This document shows, piece by piece, positions 1 to 10,473 of a stretch of DNA of 64,000 nucleotides (its first letter is position 1; every line of letters begins with the position of its first letter). The position numbers were made by a program, and so were the translations under genes. The notes under the pieces were generated by a model. It did no database searches. It saw nothing but the letters and a program-made list of their open reading frames with translations, and was not told the DNA's origin. The stretch spans positions 1-64,000 of the forward strand of contig BCIG01000002.1 in NCBI GenBank assembly GCA_001599915.1. The letters run 5' to 3'. This DNA comes from Symbiotaphrina buchneri (taxonomy: Eukaryota; Ascomycota; Symbiotaphrinales; Symbiotaphrinaceae).

Positions 1-56
1 AGGATCCGTTTTGATGGGGTCAGGGCCCCGGCGTGCTGACAGGGTACGCTAGGCCC

Positions 57-165
57 GAGAGGGATTTTTCGTCCCTTGTGCAGGAGCGCTATCGCCCGAA
101 ACGTATTTTTCGTCCCTCACACAGGAGCGCTATCGCCCGAAACGGATTTTTCGGCCCATCAGGTA
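57..165. repeat. short tandem repeat, about 41-base period
   Basis: A 23-base word beginning caggagcgctatcgcccg occurs at 81 and again at 122, with a GGATTTTTCG-like word after each copy and a partial copy before the first. This gives about 2.5 units of 41 bases. The repeat lies in a GC-rich stretch (1-265) that shows no coding similarity and directly precedes the aminotransferase exons. Confidence 0.6.
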
Positions 166-268
166 CCCCGGTACCGCCGCCCGACCGGCCACCGCCTTCG
201 CGTCCGGCCCGCCCATTGGCTCCCCGCCGGCGAGGCCGTCGATTCTGCCGCCAAACCCGGACCCCGTC

Positions 269-1680
269 ATGCTCCTTCTAGATATCGATGGAAAGGAATA
301 TATTGACTTTATTGCCATGTTTGCGGTGATGAACATGGGCCATGCGCATCCAAAGATTGTCGAAGCGGCCGTTGAACAGATGCGGAAAGCCCCACTCGTG
401 AATACCGCGTGGATTAATCCATACTATGCACAACTGGCGGATCGTCTGACAAAGGTGGGTCCATGACCGGGACGAGCATTGTCATGTGGACGAATTGGAA
501 AGCGTGTGGATGTCAGCTGACATCGACCGTAGATGTTCGGATACGACAGGGTGACAGCCATGATGTCAGGCTCCGAAGCAGCAGAATCGGCCATCAAGAT
601 TGCCAGGAAATGGGCGTATCTCAAGAAAGGAATCCCAGCAAATGAGGCATGGATCTTGACAACCGACCGATGCTTCCATGGGTTGACACTCGCTACAATG
701 CCGTTGAGTAATGTCATCGCCGACCGTAGGTGCACGATTCCTCTCAGCGTAGCTTTCTCTGACATCTCCAGATTACGGACAGCATGTTCCGAAAGTTGGG
801 CCTTATGGTCCATCGACAGGAAAACTGGTAGAGTTTGGTTCTGTCGAGGACCTGCAAGAAGTGCTGGAGACGGACGATGATAAGATTGCTGCGTTCCTCA
901 TTGAGCCTGTTCAAGGAGCCGCGGGGTAGGTCATCATCATCGCGGTGTGCCAAATCGTCGACTGATATGACCACAGTGTCCGCGTTCCTCCCGATGGTTA
1001 TCTCAAAGCGGTATCTGAGCTATGCAAGAAACACAACGTCCTTTTCATTTGTGATGAAGTTCAAACTGGCTTCGGGCGCTGCGGAACCACATTAGCTTAT
1101 CAAGCAGAACCGGGCGTCAAGCCTGACCTTGTCACGATGGGAAAGGCACTTACAGGAGGTATGTTCAGTGTTCCCAAGTCAATAATAGACACTGACACAT
1201 CCAGGACTGTATCCCATGTCGATGGTCATGGGTGACGCTGCCGTTATGGACCTTGTTTCCAGGTTCGAAGTTGCGTCGACCTTCGCCGCTGCCCCTCCCG
1301 CTTGCTCTGCGGCTTTGGCAGCCCTTGACGTTATGGAATCAGAAGATCTCCCAGGACGCTCCAAACGACTCGGCGAACTCCTATATGAGGAGTTCACGAA
1401 ACTCAACCCTCCATATGTTATAGAGTATCGCGGGAAAGGCAAGGGACTGTTCCAGTGCATGGTCATTGATGAAAGTACCCCGGGAGTGACCGCACGACGT
1501 GTCCAAGCTCTGTGTGCGCTGAGAGGGCTCATGATTGGGAATTCGGCGAATCGGTTGCGGTTTTCTCCGCCTTTGACCATTTCGGAGGAGGATTTGAAGA
1601 AAGGTGCGCGGATTGTGGATCAAGCGTTGAGGGATGTGTCGAGCTTGCCAGCGTTTCCTGGCAGCGATTTTCTGGTCTAA
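269..1680 (+). CDS. class III aminotransferase, ornithine aminotransferase-like (5' end missing or replaced)
   Basis: This is a PLP-dependent fold-type I aminotransferase. The best match in memory is ornithine delta-aminotransferase, which turns ornithine into glutamate semialdehyde; other class III substrates remain possible. Exons read 269-454, 533-725, 772-925, 977-1158 and 1205-1680, with GT-AG introns of 46-78 bases. Visible landmarks in order are the GHAHPKIV block, MMSGSEAAESA, IEPVQGAAG, CDEVQTGFGR, and MGKALTGG with the Schiff-base lysine. The C-terminal domain is complete. About 60 residues normally precede the DIDGKEYIDF block. Here the sequence upstream of 269 is a GC-rich repeat with no match. 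A splice acceptor at 279-280 could join an upstream exon outside the window; otherwise the gene is 5'-truncated and probably dead. The ATG at 269 is only the first in-frame Met. Confidence 0.8.
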
Positions 1681-2039
1681 ACGAGATCATGGACAGACGA
1701 TGTGGCTTTCGAGGGGCGTATAATTGTATCATCGAGACGGGGCTGAAGGGATATAAAAACATGTGGTAGGGGCTTTGCATCGCCGCCTGAGGTGCCTTGA
1801 TATCAATTTGCGTTTGGTGGGCGTGATTGCCTGATTCGGTAAGCCCCGGAGTAGCCCTTTCCGATTCCGCACCATCTCACTGCCTCGCGTCCTTGTTTCC
1901 CTGCCTTAACCTCCAGCAACCAACTTACGCCGACAACGTACGTTAGTAATCGTCCACAGCATGTGGTTCTCCACTTGGAGCGTCTCGCTGCAATTCCTTC
2001 TCCCTCCTTCAATGCAGAACATTCGAACTGCAGCCCAAA
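1681..2039. other. intergenic spacer
   Basis: This spacer lies between the aminotransferase stop and the MYND-protein start. A TATAAAA word occurs at 1751. I see no gene or repeat here. Confidence 0.5.
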
Positions 2040-3593
2040 ATGACTTCCGACGAACGTCCTCCTTTGGTTATCCCTCAATTGGCTGTCGCTGGGACGATAT
2101 GTGCTCACTGTTACAAAGACGCATCTGAGACCACAAAATTGAATCGATGTTCCGGATGTCAACGCGTCTGGTAGAGTCATGCCGTTTTCTTGCGAATTAT
2201 CGTCAGCTAAGATAGAAAATAGGTACTGCAGTCGTTCCTGTCAGGTCCAGGACTGGAAATCCGCTCCACACAAGAAGATCTGCAAGGATTTACAACCACT
2301 CAATCAGTTAATGAGAAATGGTCTGAACGGGAGAGTTCCCCAGCCGCCGAGGAACTGGCATGCACACACTATCAGATTGGTAAGGAACCGTCGTCTATAG
2401 TTCAATTCATTTGCTCATGCTGCCAGTCCCTGTTGATAGGGTCAGCAAAATCCGGTTCCGAAGGCCGAGGCGCTGATTCCATTCAACGCTTGATTCAGTG
2501 GGTTCATCAGTCCTCGTTGTGACAGACTACTAGACGACTGACACGGTACATCAGATCGCAGCCATACTGTGCATCCTGTTTCAAGACTTCCTTTGACTTT
2601 CCAACATTCCGTGCTCTGATACCATGCAAAGATTGCCAACTTGCCTTCTTCTGTTCAACCGAATGTCGTTCTGCTGGGATGGATATACATAAGCAACGGC
2701 AATGCGGAGATCTCGTCGAGTTTGCCGATTTGGAACGTGGCCGTCTCTTGCATTATCAGGAACATCATGACACGGCCGCCCAATTTCCAACGGAAAAGCC
2801 TCGGAAGACTTACATACCGCTGTCGACTGCCAGTACCTGGAACGAATATTACTCGAATATATCCAACGCATCGTTTGCGGAGCTTATATATGATGACTTT
2901 ACCCCAAGACATCGAATGGCACGGGATCTTGCACCAGCCGTGAAATTGAGTACCAACGCCACCGGTCCGGTACTGACAATCCTCGCAGCGTTGGAATTGA
3001 CCATTCCGGACCTGGCAAAGCGGAAGATGTTGTCTGTACATTTCATCGGTGCAGATGTGACGGAGTTACAGCTTCTGAGGATGAATGAGGAGTTCCTACA
3101 TCTTCTTCCAGAGCTGAAGAGCCTCGTGACGGGTTACATCGGCCCGGAGGTAATGGACATGAAGACCGATCAAGGGGAACCAGAAAACATCCAATGCTGT
3201 CCAGAATGTACAAGCGCAGGCCGCAAGCGACGGTTTTACACGAGAAAGTCAACTTATCATGACTTTGCCAGTACAGACACGTATTTGCGATATCCACCGG
3301 ACATTATGGTATTGTTGCACTCCGGAAACTACGATTCAGGGAAAGAATCATGGGCGCCGACTCTGCAATTCATAGTAAAGAGTGGAATCCCCGCGGTGTT
3401 CACCACATATAACAAGAAGGAGGCAATGGAGGAGACGGAGCATTTGAAGAAGAAGTTTAAGGCGAGGTTTCTGAAGGGTCCGGAGGAGAACAAATGGAGA
3501 GGTCGAGTGCCATACAGGGAAAGTTTGGATGAGGAACACCAGGTGTATTATTTTCATTATTGGTGGTACATCATCCAGGGGAAGGATACGTAA
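2040..3593 (+). CDS. double MYND-type zinc finger protein, Mss51-like
   Basis: Proposed exons are 2040-2170, 2223-2379, about 2427-2514, and 2555-3593. The first two introns are clear and the third is a guess (GT at 2515, 40 bases). The N-terminal finger reads CAHC, CSGC, YCSRSC, then HKKIC, a typical MYND zinc site that spans the first intron. A second Cys/His cluster (YCASC, PCKDCQ, FCSTEC, HKQRQC) starts the last exon. It is followed by a 290-residue domain of the type found C-terminal in Mss51/MYND proteins of fungi, where it is linked to mitochondrial translation or is uncharacterised. The stop codon overlaps a perfect GTAAGT donor at 3591, so a further 3' exon is possible but not seen. 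No close functional assignment is justified beyond the domain family. Confidence 0.75.
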
Positions 3594-3793
3594 GTTATTC
3601 GTGCGGTATTTATTCTGCTGCTTTCTGCTTGTAAAATATCCATCTCAATGTCGAACATCTGCTTCGTATCAGTCAATCTGATCGCTTCCAGTGAGGGCAA
3701 GAAATGACGCAACCCGGTCTCGGGTAAATCGATCCGAAGACGGCCGGTTAAATTTGGCACGCGCACACCAATCAGGCTCCGCTGCCGTAACAA
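3594..3793. other. 3' spacer before the MITE
   Basis: This is the short downstream region of the MYND gene, which ends at the MITE target duplication. No gene is visible. Confidence 0.4.
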
Positions 3794-3803
3794 CCGGACC
3801 CTC

Positions 3804-4353
3804 GCGATGCTTCGGGAGCGTTGATTTCGAAAGTTTTTTAACAGAAAAAGTTACCGAATTTTAACCACTCCCCTTATGTAGCCCCCACCAAAATCAATAT
3901 GGGAGTCAACACCTAGTCAGTGTGACAGCTCAAAACTCATTCCTAAATTATTTATTTCAACCTTCAAATACCTGAATAAGGAGCTTTACAGCCCTATAGG
4001 AAGTTTGGTCGTCGTTTCTTATTTTATTCTTCTTTTATGTTATTTGACGTTGTAGTCCCTGAAGATTTAACTCTCTTTATTGTAAAAACATAACTATAAA
4101 TCAACTTCTAAGTCGTCTTTACACCTCTTTCGTCCCTTGAATTACATCAGCTATAGTAGAATGACCTATCTCAATTATCCTAAGTTGTTATATTCAAGTA
4201 AATCAGAAAAAGCTTCAATAATTTGAACGGTAGCACTGCCGATATGTTGATTCCCATACAAATCTCACGCGGTGTTGTATAAGCGGCGTGGTTAAAACTC
4301 GGTAACTTTTTGTGTTAAAAAACTTTCGAAATCAACGCTCCCGAAGCACCCCG
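3804..4353. mobile_element. non-autonomous DNA transposon (MITE), MULE-like, about 550 bases
   Basis: The ends form long terminal inverted repeats: 3808-3868 and 4288-4348 match in reverse complement over about 61 bases with only two or three differences. The ends begin TGCTTCGGGAGCGTTGATTT. The interior (about 3870-4290) is strongly AT-rich and has no coding capacity. A 10-base direct repeat, CCGGACCCTC, sits just outside each end (3794-3803 and 4354-4363). This size suits the 9-11 base target duplication of Mutator-like elements. The element lies about 150 bases upstream of the aldo-keto reductase start codon, so it may form part of that promoter. The few end bases outside the matching repeats (GCGA left, CCCCG right) pair poorly, so exact borders are uncertain. 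Confidence 0.85.
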
Positions 4354-4508
4354 CCGGACCCTCCGACGGCCATCTCCGCTCCCCCACCTTCCTGTCACGG
4401 ACAAGAACACGTCCATCGCAACTTCCCATCCCACGCGAAAATTTGCCCCTTCTTCCTACAACACCTGTTCATCCATCCATCTCCTCTCAATCCGCAGATA
4501 TCTACACA

Positions 4509-5694
4509 ATGGCCAACCTTCAGCATACCAAGTGAGTGACAATTCTTTGCGACTGGTTGGGTCGTTGGCCGCGGTCTCGCCGATACGCTGGCCAGCCTGG
4601 GCTTGTTGAGCGGGCGATAAGAGTGACGTGGCTAACTGGTCGCGTGCAGAAAGACATACACGCTCAACACGGGGGACAAGATCCCGGCGATCGGGTTGGG
4701 GACATGGCAATCCAAGCCGAACGAGGTGCGCGATGCAGTTGTGATTGCGTTGAAGAAGGGATATCGTCATATCGACACGTGAGTGCCTCGTTACCTCCGC
4801 TGCTGCTTCTGCTTCGTCGGTCGATGCTGATCTTGTGGTGGCGTAGTGCCCTGGCTTATGGCAATGAAAAGGAAGTCGGCGAGGGAATCAAGTTGTCTGG
4901 TGTCCCGCGTGAGGAGATCTGGGTGACGACGAAGCTGGATAATACGTGGCATCATCGCGTCCAGGATGGGATCGACTCGTCGCTTTCGTCTTTGGGTTTG
5001 GACTACGTTGATCTATACTTGATGGTATGTCCGCACGAAGAACGGAAACGGGTCGGGGCTGACGTTAGTAGCACTGGCCGAGTTCCACCGATCCCAATGA
5101 CAAGAGCAAACACCTTCCCGACTGGGACTTCATCAAGACTTGGTGGGTCGTTCCTTCTTCTCATAAGAGAACCGCAGATGCTAATCTGTCTTCTTCAGGT
5201 CCGAGATGCAAAAGCTCCCCGCAACAGGCAAAGTGCGCAACATCGGCGTATCCAACTTTGCCATCCGCAACCTGGAAAAACTGCTCTCCGCACCCAGCAC
5301 GACCATCGTCCCGGCCGTCAACCAGATCGAGCTGCACCCCAACAACCCCTCTCCAAAGCTGACCGCCTTCAACGCCTCCAAGGGCATCCACAGCACGGCG
5401 TATTCCTGCCTCGGCAGCACCGACTCGCCGCTCTATAAAGACCAGACGCTCCTGCAGCTGGCGGAGAAGAAGGGCAAGACGCCGCAGCAGGTGCTGTTGA
5501 TGTGGGGTCTGAGTCACGGGTATAGTGTCATTCCGAAGAGTGTCAACAAGGAGCGCATTGAGAAGAACTTTGAGCTGGATGGTTGGGATCTGAGTGAAGA
5601 TGAGGTGTCGGCGTTGGATAACTTGAAGGGTAGGTTCAAGGTTTGTGGGGACAGCTGGTTGCCTGTGAAGGTCTTCTTTGGAGATGATGAATAG
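4509..5694 (+). CDS. aldo-keto reductase (Gcy1/glycerol dehydrogenase-like)
   Basis: This is an NADPH-dependent reductase of aldehydes and ketones with a TIM-barrel fold, most like fungal Gcy1/GldB or xylose-reductase-type enzymes. Exons are 4509-4531, 4650-4778, 4847-5024, 5072-5142 and 5199-5694 and give 298 residues, normal for the family. The catalytic tetrad is present: Asp in HIDTA, Tyr in ALAYGNE, Lys in VTTKL, and His in the HWPSS block that opens exon 4. The NADP(H)-binding [10 protein letters not shown] segment lies near the C terminus. The start ATG is supported by a standard MANLQHT-K leader before the first barrel strand and a good GTGAGT donor after 23 bases. The gene is intact and faces the SIT transporter tail to tail. 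Confidence 0.9.
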
Positions 5695-5949
5695 ATGGGG
5701 ACCGGTCCTTGGCTGACGGCGGCGTGGGGGAGCTGATCCGCTATATAAAAGGCTGCTAGACGGAATAGAAAATTGAGAAAGATCTCTCGGCATATTTGCA
5801 AGCAGACTGAGATTCATCTTTGTCGCTCCATATCCTACCTAATGTCAATAGACGGTCCTGGACGAGCCAGAAGAAGAGTATTGAGCTAAAATATCGCCTC
5901 AGTAAAACCTCCCCTGTATCTGCCGAGTGATACCCACGAGAGTGGGTGA

Positions 5950-6236
5950 ATGCACAACAGACACGTCTCCCCACACTCCTAGACACGTAATTAAACCATT
6001 CTCTCCTACGGCACTTGGCGCTTACCGACATCTGTAGTCTCTAGGGTGAACCGTATGCACCAAGTGCCGTAAGAATAGAAGCTGACTTCGTCGGTAGATG
6101 ATAGCACAACAGACATGTCCTCCACCACGTCATCAGAACTTCCTCTCCTACGGCACTTGGCCCATACGATCCACCCTAGAGCCTACAGTTGTCCGTATGT
6201 ACCAAGTGCCGTAAAAATAGAAGCCCACTTCGTAGG
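5950..6236. repeat. tandemly duplicated hairpin element (TACGGCACTTGG family), locus 1
   Basis: Two hairpins have identical 12-base arms, TACGGCACTTGG and CCAAGTGCCGTA. The first is at 6007-6018 / 6060-6071 and the second at 6149-6160 / 6202-6213, so the unit repeats every 142 bases. Each hairpin is preceded by a CACAACAGACAYGTC word and followed by TAGAAGC..ACTTCGT. The same family occurs at 46.9-47.1 kb. The repeat lies between the 3' ends of two convergent genes. Confidence 0.8.
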
Positions 6237-6527
6237 TACACAAGCCGCACATGATAGCACCTGTTAGCACATGCCACAGAGAGGTGATGGTGGCACCTCA
6301 TCTCCATATTTACAGTAACATCTGCTCCCTGCGGAGACACTCATTTCCAAGACTTCCGTACAAATCGTGCGAATACACTCAGACCAGCAGCTCCTTCCTT
6401 CTTGGAGCAACGCTGTCTCCTAGAACATTATGTGCGGTCCAGGACCCAGCACTATAGTATATGTATATATCTCCATCCCTCCCCATTCTTTCTCTCTCTC
6501 TTGTTCTTTCCATCCAGATATCCCACA

Positions 6528-8560
6528 TCATACGATTCGCCCCTTGCTCTGACGGAAGTCCTTGACCTTGATATCCTTCCAGACGAGGATACAGAAGAAA
6601 CACGGCACGAGGAAACACGTCGCCGCAATGCACATGCGCTTCTGGGCGTACGCGTATGCCTTGATGACGGCGTCGCGAGTCGGATTGCCCTTGGGATACT
6701 GCTGCGCAACCAGATACGACTCGTAGATGGCGAGCGCTTGGTCCTTGGTGGCCTCGGGTAAGTACTCGGCGAGCTTCTGGGGGAGAGTGTTGGTCCAGAT
6801 AGCGCCCGAGACGGCGAGACCGATACCGCCGCCGATGGCCGTGAAGAGACCCTCGAGGGCGAGGACGGCGGCGACGCGCTCGTGCGAGGTGGCGGCCATG
6901 ACGGCCATTTGCTCGCAGATGACGAGACCTCCGCCGGAGAAGGCAATGAGGATCTGGCACATGATGACGTAGCCGATGTGTTGGTCGGGTTGACGGAAGT
7001 AGATCATCAAGCCGGTACCGAGGAGTTGGATGGGCAGACAGAAGAGGGCGATGTACTTGAAGGAGCCGACCCATCGGATGAGACTGTGAAAAGTTAGTAT
7101 TCAGCGAGGGTTGGATTTAGGAGAAAGACGTGCACTCCGATGATGATTCCAAAGAAACACGAACCAATGCTGTAGATGTTGGTGATGTACGATGTGAGTA
7201 TAGCTCTCAAAATAGACGACCTGGAGGTACGAGTAGAGGTAAGAGTCCCAGCAGCTGCGGATTGTTAGTAATCATCAAGCAGAGAATGATGGTCAACTTA
7301 CTAGAAGCTCAACCATAAGAGACCGGCCAACAGACATGCACCCAACACAGTCCTGTCCTTGAGGAGCTCGAAAGGCAGGAATTGTTTGGGAGCGAGGAAT
7401 TTCTCGTAGAGAACAAACGCGATGAGCACGACAGCTCCCACGACGATCATAGCAATCATGGAAGCATTCTGCCATTTGTTGGCCGAAGAACCTGCCAATT
7501 CCATGGGGAGAAGTAGCAGTGAGAAGCCGGTGGAGATGAGAACGACACCCAGCACTAGATCCGTCAGCTGCGCTCTTCGTGTAGAGTCATGTTACGTACA
7601 ATCAAACTCGACGGTATAGTACCAAACAGACTGGATCCAGGTCCTTCCAGACTTGGGGATGACTTGCAGAACCTTCTTCGCCTTGTTTTGGTAGTAGACG
7701 AAGATGATGAAAGGAGGCATGCAGACAATTGGGATAATGATGGCAAAAGCGCCGTACCCCCATCGCCAGCCTGGACCTTCGAGGAAACGAGTTGCGAGAG
7801 GGCACCAATCCAGGTTGTGGCAATGTAAGGGCTGGATGCAAAGGCGAAACACAGAGCTCGGTTCTTCAAGCTGGAAGTATCGGCCATGAAGACGTCTAGA
7901 ACGTACTGAATGCCGTCGTATCCGACCCAGTAGAAGACGTAAGCGGCAGCATAGGTTTTGACTCCATTACAGCCTGCAAGCATGATGATACCTGTGGATT
8001 GTTAGAAAGGGGTGATTTGGCGTGCAAGAGAGCAGTTTTTGCTCACCAAGAGTCATGCAGAGGACCATGATGGCATAAGCTTGCGGACGGCCCCAGACGT
8101 CCATGATTTTCGCAAGAGGAAGCTTCACGACACCTACGACGACGGTCGAAACGGTTCCAGCGACAGAGACCAGCTCATGGGCAGCGAAATCACTGTAAAC
8201 GTATGCCACCAGGTTGTTTGACAGCTGTGATTGCATTGAACCGACAAAAAAGATGAAGAAGATCCTATGTCGATCAATTGAAGTTGTCCTCTGGATCTCG
8301 GGAATGATTACAACTTACCCGACGTACAAGGCGATCAGGGCCTTGGTGCTCCAAACCGTAGCTGCGGCTTCAATCTTCTTGACACCATCTTGGGCATCGG
8401 TGGAGAAAGATTCGTTGTCAATTGATGCATGACGAGCAGCCTCAACCTCCTTATTGGCGTAAGGCACATCAGGACGAATTGGTTGACCATCGACCTCGCC
8501 CACGACCGTGGGTTCACGATGGAAGGCCCTCGTAAAGGCGGAACCCTTCCAGGAAGGCAT
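6528..8560 (-). pseudogene. siderophore-iron transporter, MFS SIT family (MirB/Sit1-like), frame-broken
   Basis: This is a proton-coupled importer of ferric siderophores in the plasma or endosomal membrane, with about 14 membrane helices. Exons on the minus strand are 8560-8319, 8264-8047, 7991-7600, 7554-7302, 7254-7134 and 7083-6528. Landmarks are the soluble N terminus, YVGIFFIFFV, FYWVGYDGIQYVLDVFMADT, EGPGWRWGYGAFAI, WDSYLYSYLQVV, NIYSIGSCF and GPA-type late helices. Two changes break the frame: one base seems missing in the GGG run at 7800-7802, and one extra base lies near 7200-7204. Intron 5 (7084-7133) joins in frame only with a GC donor. If these are assembly errors, the gene is intact and about 590 residues long. 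Five ATCWGATAA boxes lie upstream at 8.9-9.8 kb, as expected for an iron-repressed gene. Confidence 0.8.
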
Positions 8561-8930
8561 GATGAAGGAGGATGTCGTGGCTTGTGGGTGCGTGCGCTGT
8601 CAGGGGAGGAACATTCGAGCGAGCGGACAACACGTGGGAAAAGTGTGGGTGTGGGTAAGGGCGGATACTAATATATCCTGCAAAATGGCGTAGGCCGAGT
8701 GAAAACGGCTTCCGTGTGCCGGGCCAAGAAGACGCTATCACCACAAGCCCACTTGGGACGATGTTCTGGAAGGGTATGAGGTACGGACGGTTCCGTACTA
8801 AACCACACGGACCATAGAGTTTCAAGAAGGTACTTGCCTGAAAACACTGGACTGACAGCAAGTAAAAAGCGGGGAGAGGGAGAGAGCCGCTGGGAGTGGG
8901 CGAGCCGGTTCGAACGCAATAACACGTAAA
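8561..8930. other. upstream region of the SIT transporter
   Basis: This is the proximal promoter and probable 5' leader of the minus-strand transporter. Overlapping short ORFs exist but show no similarity or splice logic. No separate gene is supported. Confidence 0.4.
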
Positions 8931-8932
8931 TC

Positions 8933-9757
8933 TTATCTGATTTTTCTAGCGTCTGCGCCGGCGCCCACCTGAAGCCACTTTAAATAAAGTACAAGTGCTC
9001 GTCCAGCCAACCATGTGATCTTATCTGATGAATTTTCACTGCGCTTTTCCGCGCTTAGCATGGAAATTGTCGAGTTGTTCCAGGACAAAAACAGCTCGGA
9101 GGAGACGTGAAATGCTAGATGTGGCCTTGCTGCTCGCAATTTATATCTTTGACGGCCATTGCTCCTTCCAATTGATCTCTTACTGCATCTTATCACCCTC
9201 GATAAGATTGGATAAGACATAACCACCCATCACTCCATGAATTGAAGGAAATTCTTCAGTCACGGGTGCAACCCGGATGTGACTTGAAAAATGCCTCATC
9301 CCCCGTCCAGCCCGCAACATAACAGAACTCCTCGACCCTCCCTCCAAACGCCAAGCAATTCGCAATTTGCAACCCGCCCAAAAGCACGCACTAAAAGGCT
9401 CGGCCAGCGCCCCAACTGCCTTATCAGATCACGCCCTGCGCCGTAGCGCGCTGGGCGCCGAGTCTGGCTTGCAGGACCGCAGCTTGGGCAGCCGTTGATC
9501 CGTGGCCGAACAGCGACTAGTGATCTGATAGGTTGGTTTCACACCGTGAAGCTTCATCGGGAAGGGATGTGACGGGTCGTAGCTTCTTGGTACGAAGCGT
9601 ATGGTAAGACGGGTGCCGGATCAGAGAGAGCGATTCTGCCAATCAGATTGCGACGTCATGATCGTCCAGGAGTGAATTGGAGATGGACGTGATGGACCCC
9701 TTCAGTCTCCGCATCAGATAAGAGGATGATTTAGAGCTGTCGATTGAGTTATCTGAT
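8933..9757. promoter_or_regulatory. cluster of five ATCWGATAA iron-GATA-factor boxes
   Basis: Exact ATCWGATAA words, on either strand, lie at 8933-8941, 9021-9029, 9421-9429, 9713-9721 and 9749-9757. A one-mismatch copy is at 9523-9531, and looser GATA words lie at 9188-9214. ATCWGATAA is the known binding word of SreA/Sre1/Fep1-type GATA repressors, which shut off siderophore genes when iron is plentiful. The cluster sits 370-1200 bases upstream of the SIT transporter start and 720-1540 bases upstream of the divergent GNAT gene. Chance density of a 9-mer with one degenerate position is far lower than five in 0.8 kb. Binding itself is inferred. Confidence 0.75.
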
Positions 9758-9759
9758 CA

Positions 9760-10473
9760 TCTTGCATGAACCCAATTCGGCATCCGCTGTCACCTAGGAA
9801 GATAAATTGGAGATGGAGCAAGGGTAAGTCACCGCGAGAAGGGTTGGCTTATGACGCAGGGACAGAGCATCGTGTCCCCTTATAATAAGCTCCCTGGGCG
9901 TCGAATGTGAATTGAAGCATGCTTTAAGCCTTTAAGGTTGCCCGTTTTTGCCTACGTCATGCCGGCCGGCATTGCTCTCTTGGCTACAATTGAAAACCCA
10001 GAATATCCTCTGGAAGAATGCTGGATAAGGCAGGAAGTATCAAGGTCTGCCAAATGGAAATTATCATCCCGGTAGCTTCGTAGAAAGTACATGCTGTGCC
10101 GAATGGAGCTGTGGCTCGAGAGAGCTATTGGCGCCTCGCTGCACCCATCGGCCAATTCCCATGCTACACATGGTGAGCTCACAATACACCTCCATATCAA
10201 TCCTCGCTTGCATTGCAGCTTTTGTTCAATCTGTTGATGTAAAGCCATCGTGCACTTCAATTACCACGATGCGCCCCCCGGAAGACCGGCACACCGCCTG
10301 CACCTGCAGACGGAAAGACCGAGCCCGCTTAGCGAGGTGAAGCGGGGATCTTGTCTAAGCAACAGCCTGAACCCTCCATCACTGCCCAGCTTCAGGACCA
10401 TCCGAAGACAGCGCTCACACCAACGAAACACATTATCCATCATCGAGGCACCTTCAGCAGCAGCAGCTAAACA
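9760..10473. other. intergenic region before the GNAT gene
   Basis: No gene is supported. A TATAATAA word at 9880 and the CT/CA-rich run from about 10360 to 10470 fit a fungal promoter and leader for the gene starting at 10474. Confidence 0.4.
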
